A DNA stretch of 64,000 nt. Source: Oryzias latipes (taxonomy: Eukaryota > Chordata > Actinopteri > Beloniformes > Adrianichthyidae). The translations under genes were made by a program, and so were the position numbers. A model generated the notes under the pieces. The model was given only the letters and a program-made list of their open reading frames with translations, was not told the DNA's origin and made no database searches. The stretch is from NCBI RefSeq assembly GCF_002234675.1, contig NC_019879.2, positions 24,485,855 through 24,549,854 on the forward strand, in the 5' to 3' direction. Shown in pieces: positions 46,839 to 60,290 of the stretch (positions are counted from its first letter, which is position 1; every line of letters starts with the position of its first letter).

Positions 46839-49227
46839 TCGTTCTGCACTGTCCAACCTTCCCCTGTATTAATCCAACCAAGCTCTGCTATAGCACGACA
46901 TCCATAGGCACAAACCAAGAGGGAGAAATCAAAGGCCAATATATAAATGAACAACATTTGCATCCTGTGGATTCCCATACATTCCATCACAAATCCAACT
47001 GAGTCAAAGATTTGGAGAATAACGCCTTTCATATTTAGAGATCACACTAGACCTGTACCAGGCAAGAATCTACTGAAAACAGCCCTGGTTTATACATCTG
47101 CAAGCCTGCCTTAGCACTGTTTGCTTTGGCCTTAATCACAACTGCCCTTACAGGTAGATACGGACTATAAATAGGCAAACCTGTATGGGGGCTTGCAGGA
47201 AATATCAAAGTCATAGACCAGTCAATGAGCCTTTAGAGTGAAAATCTTCGTGGCCTTCTTTTTCTATGGACAAGTTGAAGTGAACACGTATACAACAACT
47301 AAGGCTAAGTAAAGGGGAAGTAGGTGAGACGAAGGCACGTGGTGTGTATTTTTCATCCCCCCCCAAAACCCTGCGCAAGGAGCCGATTAGTGCTGTTCAA
47401 GCAATGAGAGCGGGGCCGTTGTACACCGCCTGTTAAAAAATGAGCAAATTAGACAACCAGAGCATTGATTGTGTGGGCATCCTATGGGTGTCCTACAGGC
47501 GCTTATATATCAGGTGCATTACTAATAACTAGTAAGGACGTTGGTAAATGACGTGAGCACCCCATACAACTGCATCACCCTTGTTTTACAAGTGCGTGTA
47601 ACTTCCATTCTACAAATGCTTCACAACACACTCACCTCACACATGACAATGGTACATTCTATTTCCTTGACATCCCTCAAGGGAACTGCAAGACACACCT
47701 GTGCTCCCCTTGAGGTGTGGCGTTGCTCTCTACGACCCTTCACAGGCCCGGGCAACACAAAAACGTGCAACACCTGTCCAGGTCTACCCTTTATGTTTGC
47801 TTAAAGTTAGCTCAAAAATAGTAGCTGTTGCTTTAACAATAAAAACCAGCAGAAACCTGGATTTGTCTGTATTAAGAGAACATAAGCTAAACCAAAATGG
47901 CATAATTTCATTGTTTTAGCATCAGAAGTTGAGGAGCAATAAATGATGGTATCATCTGCATAATTTCTGAATGATTCTGTCTATAAAATTGACCATAATT
48001 AACTATATGCTGCAATTAAAATGCGAAACAAGTCTTAATTCAGCAAAGACATCCAAACTGAAACATTTATGTGGTGAACGATGGTGTGGTCCCTGAACTG
48101 CTCCGCCCCAGCAGACATCATTATGAAACTTCATTTTCAGGAAACCGCATCAACGTCTTTTCCCACCCAAAACCATCAAATGGGTTAAACCCGGCATTTG
48201 TACTTTCACATGTAACAGTAAACAAACGACTGTTTGCTTTGTCATGGGATGCCATTCACCCATCACTCCAAATCATTTAAAAGACCTAAAGCAGAGGAAT
48301 AAAAGAGAAAAGGAGTGAGTTTTGAATTTTATGACCTGCAATACAGTCTTTTCTTTCCTCGCGACTACGGCAGCAGCTACTCTCAGGAGCCTTGTTGTTT
48401 CATTGTTGTTGGGTCTTGATTCATTCACAATTTGGAAACAGTCTTTGGAAGCAGCACAAAGCAGTGTGGGAGGCTGGCGTGTTTGCTGAGAGCAGCTGCT
48501 CACCTGCAGCTCTGGTGGCCTCACAGCTGCTTCCACCCGAGCAATTAACCCCAAGTTCAGTACAAAGACAGGATCACAAAAGGAAACAGAACCGGCGGAA
48601 TTTGGGTTTGGAATGCTGGGAGACAAGTGTTTTAGTCAAATCTGGACACTGTGCTTTGAGCAAAGCTCTTAAAACCACGGCCATGGGACAAAACATTTAC
48701 TTAACTGGGTCCGCCTTGTGCAGCGTGTTCCTTCATGACAAAGACATGGCTTTCACAGGTCATCTCACTTTAGGGTTTATTATGACCGTCTCCATTTAGT
48801 GATGGAATACAGCCAGCAGGCTGAACTGACCTCATTAAAGAGCAAAGAAGTGAAATCAGGATCAGCACAGCTTTAAAGAAAGCCTTCACTATGCACGCAT
48901 ACCTATTGTCTTCCATATCAGGAGCATCGGAGGGGGGAGTAAGCCTTTCTGATAAGCATCCGTAGCCCTGCAGACTGCTGCCAACCAATGTTCTGCAGTC
49001 CTCATTCACACAGAGGGTGGGTGGGTGTGTGTGACCATACTGTCTGGTAGGAAAATAAAGCTCATTTAAAATCTAATGGGGTTTTAAAGCTGAAGGATAT
49101 AAGAGACAGGAAACTAACAAGTTCCTAAGACAATAGAACACAGCTGCTGAGAATTCTTAAAAAAATACGCAAAATTATTGTAATTTAAAAAGAAAATCCA
49201 TAATATACATAATATTTTGAGGCAATC
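46839..49227. other. Intergenic, nothing recognised
   Basis: Overlapping frames of up to 135 codons on both strands at 48,270-48,800 show no family motifs and shadow one another. CTATAAATAG at 47,164-47,173 fits both a TATA box and a MEF2 site, but no gene follows. Confidence 0.4.
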
Positions 49228-49563
49228 AGGGGCTGCAGAGTGGCGTAGTGGTCAGCGCCTTCCCCTCGCAGCAAGTATGCCCTGGTTTGAATCCCGCAGG
49301 GAATTTTGTGTGTGGAGTGTGCCTGTTTTCATCGTGCATGCACTGGTTTCTCCAGGCACTCTGCCTTCGTCCCACAGTCCAAAAACATGCTTCATAGGTT
49401 ATATGGCACCTCTAAATTGTCCCTAGGTGTTAATGTTAGCGTTTGTGGCCCTGCAATGGAATGGCGGCCTGTTCAGGGTGTACCTAACCTTCGCTTGGTT
49501 GGCTCCAAGAGAAAAGTGACCCCAAAATGGTTTCTTGGGTTCTGAAAATGGATAGATGGATGG
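49228..49563 (+). repeat. SINE-like repeat, tRNA-like head, long copy
   Basis: Head GGGGCTGCAGAGTGGCGTAG has an A-box-like TGGCGTAGTGG and a good B box GGTTTGAATCC. The body shows GTGTGGAGTGTGCCTG, CAGTCCAAAAACATGCTTCA, CCTCTAAATTGTCCCTAGGT and GTTCAGGGTGTACC, with the 3' end GAAAATGGATAGATGGATGG. It is the most complete copy of this family in the window. Confidence 0.82.
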
Positions 49564-50375
49564 TTGATTAATAACATTAGGAGTAGTTTTTTTTAATAAG
49601 GTTTAGATGCATTTATATTTGTGTCTCCAAAATCGTACTTTTCAATATTCCTGCTTTTGTTTCCCTAGAGAACTATAAGAAGCCACGGCATCATTTTTAA
49701 TTTTTACTCTAAATAATTTACCCAACAAAACGTACTTGTCATAAAAAATTGATCAAAACATGACAACACATGATAAATTACAGTGGTTTCCTTTTATTTT
49801 CAACTGTGCTATGTGCAACAAAATGAAAAAGAAAACATAGGAAGTTCCTAAAAGCATGGTCAAAAATTACTGAAAAATTAGGAATTTCAGAAAAAAAATT
49901 GTTTTTTTGAATAATAAAATGATACTAGAAACTTGGTCTTTGGTCCACCCATTCCTGGGACATGTGAAACTTCCCTGGTGAAGGAACAGACTCCTTGACA
50001 TATTGAAGTCCATGTAAGTAGTTTTGCTCGGGAGAAAAATCACCCGGCGATAGCGCTCTAGGGTTAAAATAGTTTTGACTAGTTTTCAACAGAAAAGTGT
50101 ACTTTCAGATGTTCTGGGCAGTTAACCTCTCAGCATTAATAACCCAAAAAATCTTAAACTGATAATTTATTCCCATTCAATATAAAACCATAAATGTGGA
50201 GCAAATACTTCTAAAATGTGACTAACAAACAAAAAAGATTGAGGGTCAAAAGTATAGATTAAGACAATCTCTCGAATGTCTTGAGTTTTGTTTCTTCTGG
50301 GACTCAAGTTCTGAGTAATTGTTTCCGTACTCCAGTGTAAATGCTTACTCCAAATTCGATACAGTAATCCTCCTG
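49564..50375. other. Intergenic, nothing recognised
   Basis: AT-rich, no gene seen. Confidence 0.4.
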
Positions 50376-50690
50376 AAGGGTTGCACGGTGGTGTGACGGT
50401 TATACATAACTGCTGAGGCACAGCGAGGAAATCCTGGTTTGAATCTCATCTGAAGTCTCTCGGTGTGGACTTTGCACGTTTACTCATGCGTGTGTGGCTT
50501 TTCTGGTTTCCTTTCACAGTACAGATGCATGCATGTTTGATTAGTTATAGGAGAGGATGTGTGTGGTTGTTTTTTGTTTTTTCTCCCTGGGATGGACTGG
50601 ATGTAGCCCATGCCTGAAATGAAGGCTGGGATGGGCTCCAGTAGACCCCCCTGACCCTGAAAATGATTAGGCAGGTTTGGAGAACAAGGA
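50376..50690 (+). repeat. SINE-like repeat, divergent copy
   Basis: GGGTTGCACGGTGGTGTGAC head, GGTTTGAATCTC near the B-box position, CGGTGTGGACTTTGCACGTT body, and GGATGGACTGGATGTAGCCC toward the 3' end. More diverged than the copy at 49,228. Confidence 0.68.
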
Positions 50691-52737
50691 CTAATCCTTA
50701 AAAATCCTCAACTGCCAGGACTCCCCAGTTACCATTATTCAAAAGTGTTTCTACCTTCTTTCCCTTAACTAAGTGAAAAAATGTGTGTTCTGACAAGCAT
50801 AAACTTCATCTGGGGCCAAGACATGACTTCATCAAAGTTACAAATGGGGAGTTTGCTCCTTTTGCTAAACAGCAAAACATGCAGGGTTGTCCGTATTGAT
50901 GGTTCACCACCTTTTTCTTTACATTTCAATCTCCTTTTGAAGGGGTTATTGTATAAAAACTTATCTTGGAGCTTTTTCAGAAACTTTATAACACAATGGA
51001 CTTACAAAATGATTTGGAGATAAGGAGGCTGAAAAGGGTTGGCAGCAACATGAAAACATAAAAGGGTCTGGATACAAAACAAGGATGGAAAATGGTGTTC
51101 AAATGGCCATTGCTCCTTTTGTGGTCCAGGCCTGAAACGAGGTGGTGGGTCTGACCGGCTCGCTCTATTTTAGTGCAAATGTCCATTCAGAGGGTCCCAC
51201 CCAAACTCTTTCTGAACTCATTTGTCACCAGTCGACCTCTGTCTCTGCTCTGGTTTCACTCCCTCACATTCATCCTCATCCCCTGTCTAACCTCGCTCAT
51301 TTTTTACTTAATTATTATTCATTTGTTGTGTTTCAGACAGAAAAAGCACGTGTGAGCGACGCTGAAACTATGTAAACAGAGTAGATGGAGTTTGTAAGCC
51401 CTGAGGAGAGCGTCAGACCTCTAAAAGAGCTGAAGGAACAAAAGCCTGGGAGTCGTTCGCTTAACCCGAGCTCTCTTTGGGTTTTGGAAGCTGTTGTTGC
51501 TGTGGATTTATTTAAGGCTTTTTGGAGATTTGTTCATGCAGGTGCATGTTTCACAGACATCGTGCCCCCACTGAGAAATGATACACATCCATGAGCAACC
51601 TTGCAAAAACAGGCCCCTTAGAAATACGTCAACATTTCTGGCAGATTTTTTTTAAATAGGCAAAAATATGAGTTAAGAAAATGGTCTTACTGAGAGCTCC
51701 AATTTTAAGAGAAAGATTTTAGTCACTAAGACAGGTTTTTCTCAAAGTAAGATTATTTAGTTATTGAAAAACCTTCGTGATATGATTGTTTTTCTTGCAA
51801 GACAGAAAATAAGACAATTTTTCTTGAAACAAGGATCTTTTTTACTTTCTTAAGATTCATCTTTTGCAGTGAAAACCTGAGGCCAACTCGATAAGCACAC
51901 CACAAAATGGGCTTATCAATTTGTGGTGTGGGTTTATGAAACGGGTTGGATGAAAAAAAAACAAGAGTTTACATGTCTATAAAATAATTACGAATGTCAC
52001 TGATGAATCTTTACAAAGCTAGAAATGATCAATAAAAACAAATAAGCAAATGTCTCTTCTGCATAGAAAGGAATGTGAATGTTTTAAAAAGAAAAAGAAA
52101 ACTCTAAATAGAAATACGCACAACATAAAGTGTTGTAAAAAAGGGTGGGACCATTCAAGATTTCTCTTCCTCTAAATCCTTTTCGAGCAAATAATTTTGT
52201 GTTATCTGTTTATGCTTAACTCCTATTCATTTTCATTTTGTGTTTGAAATAAAATATGAAATTATATCAAAGATTTAAATGGAGATTGCCTAAGTAACAC
52301 AATATTCTCTTTCAATTGTAATAGATTACATTTTGGAAATCAAATGTATTGTTTACTAGAAAACAATGTTACATGTACACTGAAAAATGTGAAGCCCAAG
52401 AAAGTAAAAAGACCCTTGTTTCTATTAATTAAAAGAAAAAGAAAAAAATGTTCAATAGCAAAATAATCTATGAAAACTTGGTGACTACAATTTTTTTCTA
52501 GAAATAGGAATTCTTGTTTCTTGGTAATGTAACTGAAATAAGAATTCTGTTACATTAACTGGGTATTAATCTGCATTTGTCTGTTACCATCTGGGTATAT
52601 GTATGTAAGAGTTTCTTCCCTGCAAATTTTGTATTTATTTTATTCTGCTTGAAATATGCTGCAACTACAACTTAGTTTCCCTATGCAGATTCATAAAGTG
52701 AATCTTAAACTGATTTCTTTGCCAGTGGCAGATAAAT
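50691..52737. other. Intergenic, nothing recognised
   Basis: No supportable gene. Frames around 51,140-51,600 are short and motif-free. Confidence 0.4.
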
Positions 52738-52945
52738 TCCTTCATCTTCTTCCGTTTGATCCCTTTCGGGGTCACGGGGCTGCTGGAGCCTATCCTGGCC
52801 ACTTATGGGCAAAGGCAGGGGACACCCTGGACAGGTCGCCAGTCTGTCGCAGGGTCACACATTTCACACACCCATGCACACTCACATTAAACAATTTAGA
52901 GTGGCCAATTACCTGAAGGATGTTTTTGGACGGTGGGAGGAAGCC
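52738..52945 (-). repeat. SINE-like family, 3' part in reverse orientation
   Basis: TTCGGGGTCACGGGGCTGCT, GGAGCCTATCCTGGCC, CCCTGGACAGGTCGCCAGTC and AACAATTTAGAGTGGCCAAT are the reverse complement of the 3' half of the same repeat group. Confidence 0.68.
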
Positions 52946-53990
52946 GGAGATTTTTTTGCCACACAGAAAAGCATCAACCAGTCCAAGACATCAGGCCAAC
53001 ACCACAATAGTAGTCCAATACAGATAGTCTGCCTCATCTTAAGTTTGGTTTTCTTAAAACCTTGGAGTTAAGCACATACATGGACCAGACCAAGGGAGTT
53101 TACAAAATAAAAGTGCTGTAAGTTTTGATAAGAAAAAAAAACCTACTGTAGCAACAGAGCAGATGTTGAACAGTGATATGAATGTATGGTCAGAGGACGT
53201 AAGTGTCACGAATGTAAGGCTGACAGCAAATGAAATTCCTGTCACTACTGGGTAATGTATAGTGGAGAACCAATTCAGGCAGATGGAGGAAATATCTGTT
53301 CCAAAATATATCACCAAACATGCCTGTTGCACTTTCAAAAAATAGAATCAAGTTTGCATGCTTTTGGATTTATGAATGTAAACCTTGATGTTACGCACTT
53401 AACATGAAAGAGTAAAGAAGGTTCTCTCCCTGACGCGGAGAGCATTCTTTTATTTGCTTGAAAACTCTCTCATAGGGTTGGGAACAGCATGTCCTTGTTG
53501 TTTATCTCCAGATTTGATAAAAATCAGTCAAGTTATATAAAGACAGTCACTTCAAACTCAGCAACAGACTTCTCCGAGTGTCGTAGGTCAGGGTGTGATG
53601 AGGCAAAAAGGACCATAATTTCCAGTTATCAAGGTATCCAAAACTTTTCTGTTCTGAGTGAATTTTAACTCCACTGTGAAAAAAACCTGACCTCCTTCTG
53701 GTTATGCAAACCTAGCTCCAGCTCTGTTTGCATAGAGATTGCATGACCCCAATCATTGGGCCATGAATCCCAGACACTAACAGCACCCCAAAGAGCTACC
53801 ATTTGTTTAATAGATTGACAACTTACTAGACATTAACTTTCATTTTGAAAGTTTGGTATGAAGTTATATTCCTCTAAAGGTTTTTCCTCTGCAGTAAATT
53901 CAAGGCTGACAGACGAAATGGGGTGTTTAATACATGCTCTAACCTTTTCGAGGGTCTACTTATGTTTCTAAAATACACATATTTTTTGAA
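52946..53990. other. Intergenic, nothing recognised
   Basis: No gene or bounded repeat seen. Confidence 0.4.
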
Positions 53991-54343
53991 AACCCACTCT
54001 AATAATCTTTTGAGTTTTAAAAGCATTCCCAGCGTTTTTTAGTTATGATTGAGCTGTTTTCAAAAAACCTGTGTCAATTTCTAGATCATAGTTTCTGCAG
54101 AGCAGCTGTAGTTCATTAAAAAGGGCAACCCCGTCACCCCTTCCCCTGTCCGGAGCAGGGAGTTTGTCTATGTCACAAAAAGATGTTTGCATGTTTTTCA
54201 AATACTACTTAAGATTAACAAAGAAACACTGTGAAATGCAGTTTTGAGCCTAACTTCCTTGATTTATGTCCTCCATCATCAGAAAAAGGGCCACAAGAAC
54301 ACGTTAAAACACCAAAAATAGGATTTTTATTGAAGTGGGTCTT
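53991..54343 (-). repeat. TTAA-type MITE, copy 10, internally deleted
   Basis: Reverse-orientation ends ACCCACTCTAATAATCTTTT and ATTGAAGTGGGTCT are both present, but only about 350 bp lie between them. The central third of the family consensus is missing. Confidence 0.72.
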
Positions 54344-54939
54344 CAAGTATGAAGAAAAGAAGACAAGAAATTCTTCCTATAGATCAGTTTAGAAGAGAAA
54401 TTCAAAAAAGTCCTTTGTTTGGCTGTAGGCTAAAGGCCAAGATGTTTGGAAAAACTTACATTATAAAGAAGTGAGTGTTGAAAAGAAGTGACTCATGCTG
54501 TTTATGAAAGCTCAGTGTTCCCTGTTTCTCTCTCTTCCATCGATGAATCTGTCAAGGTTTAGCTGCTGGCCATGACCGGCTGCAGCTCACGCAGTCCATT
54601 AACGTTGCTCTGCATCTCTGGAGGCAGTCCTGTTTTAAACATAAAGATGTGCCGTTCAAAAGTCAGTCCATTCCCTCTAACTTTTCCCATGCAAACGCCA
54701 AGCAACTTACACGTCATGCAGAAGACGGGTGATAGTTGAGAGAAAGCCTTGCTGCAGGGGACGGTGAGTTAGGAGAAACGAACAACAGGATCCATCAGCA
54801 GGCTGAGAAAAGGTGTCCATCCTCAGCTTTGCACCTCTAATGTTGTAATTCTATCCTGTCAATCTTGATGTGTGCTTGCAGCTCTTTCTACTGAAAGCAG
54901 GACACAGAGTTCACGTATATATTGAGCAATGTTTTTTAC

Positions 54940-55062
54940 CTCTAATGCCCCGTCACACAGCATGACAAATGGGCCATGGCTGCTGCTGGAATGCAGAGAT
55001 GTTTGGGAGAAGACAGCAGTAAAAGCTGCGGCAGACACCAGAACCAGCAGGTATCTTCCCAT
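54940..55062 (-). CDS. Candidate first exon of a small secreted protein
   Basis: An ATG at 55,062 with A at -3 and G at +4 opens a 41-codon frame. It begins with a convincing signal peptide (MGRYLLVLVSAAAFTAVFSQ) and ends at GAG followed by GTAAAA, a plausible donor at 54,939. Downstream on the same strand lie an acceptor CCCCTGCAG before 54,751, a strong donor GTAAGT at 54,710, and an acceptor TTTAAAACAG before 54,629. A possible terminal frame reads GLPPEMQSNVNGLRELQPVM and stops at 54,559-54,561. The obvious splice combinations do not join the first exon to that last frame, so the full product is unresolved. I do not recognise the family. It could be a chance signal-like frame. Confidence 0.3.
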
Positions 55063-58000
55063 CCTGTGGCTCCATGGAAACGCATGAGCTCTCAAGCTTT
55101 ACAAGGGCCTCTACAGAAAGCTAAACACTGCTCTCCTTACTGAGAGTAAACAAACGGGAATATTGTTATGGGGCGTAAACTACACAACAGACAAACATAT
55201 GATGAATAAACATCCCAGACGAAGGAAGTTTGACTTAGTTTAATGGGAAAAGATCTGAATGCTGATACATTGTAATTGTCATTTCCTCTCAAAAATAAAT
55301 AAGAAGGCTGCTGCAGCACTGAATGATTAAAGCATGAGAAAAGGGCAACGGAAAAGTCTCCTTGAGCTGTTTGCATCTGTTCCAGGTGGTTCCTTACTCA
55401 GACAAGCAGGTTCTGTGTGAACTTCCCTTTTATTAGTCTCCAAACTCACGATTAGGTTTGCCAATCACATCAGCACTGACATAGGAATGACACCGCCCCA
55501 TTAAATGAAGATTTCACATGAAGTTTCCAAAAAGGTTCAAAATTTCTGTTTTGAATAAACATAACAAGAGTTATGACATATAATTGTGAGGCCTCCTGGA
55601 ATAAGTCCTTGAAACATTGTTTAGTAGAGCTTCGCCTGTTTTTTTTTACACATTTCTACATAATTTTGACTTTGTCTTTGCTTTGATTTTGATTATTTTT
55701 ATTTTGTCTCTATGTGTTTTAACATTATACATGTTTGATCTGTTAAAAAAAACAGTTTGATCTTCGTGATTTTTGCAGGTAAAAAAAAGACAAAATTAAC
55801 TATTTCTGAATGTACTTTTTTTTTACTGTTTCAGGTTCATTATGGACTTATTCCACCAGTGTCACCTCCACATGTCTCATCTCCTTCTCATATTCTCTTC
55901 ACCCTTTCTCTTCTGCTGCATCCCAGTCATCCACATTATTCAATTAACCCAACAGGATGATGAAAACTATAAAAGCACTTTTCTTTTTTACTGTCTTGTT
56001 GTTGTGGTAAACTGTGGAACAAAGTTTGTCAAAATAGTTATTATATTATTAATAAGAAGTTCATGGTCAATATTTTTTGGATTGAACTGAATAGTGTTCC
56101 CACCGCTAAATTAAAGCACTCTGGACCTGATGTTTTTGTTTTTAATTGTTCAAGATTAAAAAAAAGTTCCCCCTTTCTGGTGTAAAAGTACAGGTTGGAA
56201 GTCCCTTATAATAAAAAACTATAAAAAGCCCCTTTTTCTTGTTGCGTTTTGATCTTTTACTATGCCACAATGTCATAAATTTAAATAAAAATACCTCAGT
56301 ATAAGGGTTTTCATAGCAACTATTGGTTACATTAAAATAGATTTATTAGATAAATCAATTACAGTGAATTGCTTAAAATAATTAATCACATGACAGTACC
56401 ATTAAAAAAACACTCAAAAAGGCTCCAGACTAAGAGTTATCCTTGATATTATTTGTTGAACATTGACAGAACCTATGGGGGTATGTTTTTTTGTTTATGG
56501 TCACATGAGAGAACCAAAAAGGTATGAAAGAGGTGAAATAATGAACAGAAAGCAGAACAAGTTGACAGGTGTCAGATAGGATCTCCTCTGTTTATGTGCA
56601 TGCCTGTTCTTCCAATTACTCTGAATTTCTTTGGGTGAAAATAGCTCAGATCTGCTTTCCATTACAGTATAAGGACTTAAAGAGGAGTCGTAAGCTGACT
56701 GCAGTCTTAACCTTGTCACTTTGACACCCCAAACCACCAAAAGCTTTCTCCAAACCTTCCAGATACACTCAACCTTGGCTTATAAATAGGAACCAGCTTT
56801 GCTGCCTCACGTCAGCCTCCCTGGTACCAGGCGCTCCATACATCAGAGCTCGAGTGGAATCCAATAGCGTGATGTTCGTGCATTCATCAGAGCGAGGGTG
56901 GCAGGCCTTTCGTGTTAGAGCTGCAAAGTTACAAAGCGCAGACTCGCAGGAGCAGAGCTGCAGAGAGAAGCATCTGTCAGGGGAAATTTGTGAAAGTAAA
57001 TACATATAAGCGTGCTAAACTACAGGTCAGCTCCCCCGAGAAACAGGATCCCATGGGAAAGCAATAAAATCCCAAAAGATGTGTGGAAAAAAAAGCAGTT
57101 GTGTTAAAAGTTTTCTGTGCATTTCCACGTGGATGAGAGGAGACCAGCAACACAAAAGAAGGACGGACATGAGAAGTCCAACCAGCAGTGAAAGACATAT
57201 CCTGCAAAAGTGCATGAAAGGAGGAAGGAGCTGGTGTTTGTTTTTATTTGTTTTTCACTCGTCTTTTCTCTCCTCCTTGGCTCCGCTTGACGTCGTGTTC
57301 CTCCACAGCTGTCGCACTAACAATTCTTTGTAATTCTTCCTACTAGCTGTGAAGGTTTTGATTATGAATTTAGAATATATTTCCTCTCATACGGACACAC
57401 TTGTGCTTGTTTATACAGCTGTGATGGATTTTTTTTGTTATATTCTACTATATTTTTGTACTTGACTGAAATAAAATATCAAAATTATTTGGTAGTGAAG
57501 CAGATTTCCACAAGAAAATAAAAAATAAATAAAAACCAACTGCAAAGCCGCAAGGAAAAAACTTGATTTAAAAGGCTGCAGCTTCAGGGACGACCACGCT
57601 CAGATGTCACAGCGAATTCCTCAGTTCCGTAATGATGGGGTACACACACAATGCCCACTCTGTGGTACAAAGGTACGGGGGGGGGGGGGCTCTTGGAAAG
57701 TTGAGGCTTAAAAGTTTTCACCGGTAGTTGCTCATTACAAACCTTTCCTGCTGCCAGTCTTAATTCATCTGCCTTTGGTGGGCCTCCTGATCCTCAGGCA
57801 TTAATCCTCTCCTACACTGTGGCTGAGCTCTTTTTAATCAAAACCATTTCGGGGTATGAACTGATATTTATGCACCAAAATAGAAAAGAAGAACGATAGC
57901 TTCGATAAGTAGAACTTTTTTTTAACTGCTCATGCAAAAATTCAATGTAGCCTCGCAAAACATATTTCCTAGTTTGCAATCGCTGCTGTCTTTTATTCCA

Positions 58001-60209
58001 TATGATAATTTATTCTTTCACATCTATTTTGTTCTCATGTTACGAATGCACGAAACAGTGTTGCATATATATATAAATACGTAATGGCAAGGGCATAAAT
58101 CCTGTATTTTCCCTTTACTTACTGCCCTATTCTCTGCCTACGGGGGGTCAAAGTGTTTAAAAGTTGGCCTGCTGTTACATTGCTGACATCTGGAAAAAAC
58201 CCAGGGACCAATTTCTGGGCCAATCAAAACACCCAGGAGTCTGCAAAGAACGTGTCCCTTCTTTGTCAAAATGAATGTTCTTTTATTTCAGAGTTACTTT
58301 GATTTTGCTCGGCTTTTATTTTGAAAAACGTTTATAATTTGTGTTAATGTAATTCTAAATTAAGTAGAAACTCTTCCAATTTATAGTAAATGTTATAATC
58401 TTTATGATTTTTTTAAGTGGGAGAGTTTAAAAAAACTCAGAAGTGATCTAAAGCAACTTTTATCAACCCTGTACTCTTTCAGGGTTAGTTTTAATTCTCT
58501 GTTGCCGGATTTTGTGTCTGAATCACACAGAAAAAGCTGCTTTTCCGGGCCCCTTTAAGCCTGCTAGAAGTACGATACCCACTTCCTGCCATTGAGACGA
58601 ACAGAAGTGGCCTTCCAGTGTGGGAACATTTTGATAGACAATGAGAGACCCAGATGAACCTCAGATAGTCCTGACACCAGCCGTGTCGACTCCACATCTG
58701 TCTGTTTTTGATGCCTTACTCACAACGTGGTGCTGGTGATCATAAAGGGATTTGTGGCACATTTTAATGGAGCATCAGGGGACTGAACCTGTAAATAATG
58801 TTTGCAGCTTGGAGGTTCACAGAAGTTCATGATTTGACTGGGAGACCAGGAGCTGTTGTTCTTTTAGACAGGTGAGCCTAAACTCAGTCTGGCACAAACA
58901 CAGGGTGACCTTGTGCAACCTCAGCTCGTGTGAAGTGTGCACTCCGAGTCCCTACACGTTACACTCTGTGGTCTGGACATCAGAGTGCAAGGCCATTTCC
59001 TTAAGTGTGCCTCACCCCCCACCTCCCTGCAACTTCCTCCATACCCAAACAAAAGCCCCTTCTCTGGGAAAAAAGCACTCACCCTCTGGGATTCTTTAAA
59101 CAGAAATAATGGTCACAATGCCTACCCAGTATGCTTAATTTAGGCTTTTTATGGACTGCAAAACTTGATATTTTTCCCATTGTGGTTTGCAAAGCAAGAT
59201 CAGCTCAATTTCAGAAAAAGAAAATCTTTTAATCATACACAGTTGGAAGAATTGCTGAAACATTAGATGCACCTGCTACTGGATTAGAATTTTTGCCAGT
59301 GAAGACTTCAGGCTCTGGAGAGCCATTATCTCAGTCAGTAAAGATGTGTTATAAAATAAAAGTGCATGTAATAAGTCCATAATCTTTAGGCTGCTGATGT
59401 CTATGCTTGGGATGAATTTGGATGAGATGTATAAACCCCAGAGGCTCGATGCTGATGACGGTTAGAGGCCAGACAGTGCCAAAGAATCGCCCCAGGTGGA
59501 GAACGCGGGTGGACGAGGGATGGTGAACTGTCCAAAATGCAGAGTGAAACTACACTCACATCAAGTGACCACTTTCAATGAAAAGTCTTAAACATGCATG
59601 AATGCGGCTTCCCCATTTAAAACTCATTGCAACTACGCACAGTCTTTGGGGTCTACGTACAAAACACCCAGCCATGGAACACATGCTGAAAGTTACCAGT
59701 TGAACTTTGACCAGGCACTCGACCTTGGTGAGGAATAGATGGCATCCGGTATAACTTAGAAGTGCCAACCTTTTGAAAATGTTTCATGGAGAAATTGCAG
59801 TTTGTTCCCAAACAATTCTTTCATACGTTGGAATAGAGCTGTGAAAGCCTGGAGCAAGAGTCGCTCTGCTTTGACTCTTCCAACGGTAGGTGGCAGAAAT
59901 GTTCGTATAAAGAAACCTTTTGCTTAGTGTGAACACCGAGACAAATGTGCAGCACATTTGGTCTGTGGCTAGACACCATTTATGGAGTGGGGAAAAAAAA
60001 AATTTTTTGAAGGCATTTTAGAAACTGAAGGCCTAATTGATATTAGTATGTAGAGATGATCAAAGCAGAACTGCAAGGTCATTAGACTTTGAACTTTCAT
60101 AACTTTCCTCAGAAATCCACTTCAGGAATTTATGGGCTAGGTGGTTAAATAGTACAAAGCCTTAAAAAAAAAAATAAGTTTAATGCTCAACTGGTTGTTC
60201 AAAATATTT
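55063..60209. other. Intergenic, nothing certain
   Basis: No supportable gene in five kilobases. TTATAAATAG at 56,779-56,788 (plus) matches both TATA and MEF2-type sites, but no coding exon follows. A run of 13 G starts at 57,677. Frames of 60-84 codons are mutually overlapping and lack motifs. Confidence 0.4.
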
Positions 60210-60259
60210 TTTATTTGCAGCAATACAAATCTTAGGATTTTACACACTAAGTACAAGCC

Positions 60260-60265
60260 TTTATT
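60260..60265 (-). terminator. nqo1: nqo1 polyadenylation signal candidate
   Basis: AATAAA on the minus strand, 25 bases after the stop codon. A second AATAAA is at 60,210-60,215. Either would give a very short 3' UTR. Confidence 0.55.
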
Positions 60266-60290
60266 TCATTACAAATTCACAGCAACATCT

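Noticed and set aside
48273..48799. 117- and 135-codon frames on opposite strands
   Set aside because: Mutually overlapping with no motif or splice support.
54559..54750. Minus-strand frame containing NGLTFERHIFMFKTGLPPEM, faintly like the (D/E)RHL motif of carnitine/choline acyltransferases
   Set aside because: Only about ten residues agree, the following STSQ-type motif of that family is missing, and no neighbouring exon of such a gene is seen.
56779..56788. TTATAAATAG as an orphan promoter or MEF2 site
   Set aside because: No coding exon or conserved structure follows on the plus strand; a single 10-mer match is expected by chance in AT-rich DNA.
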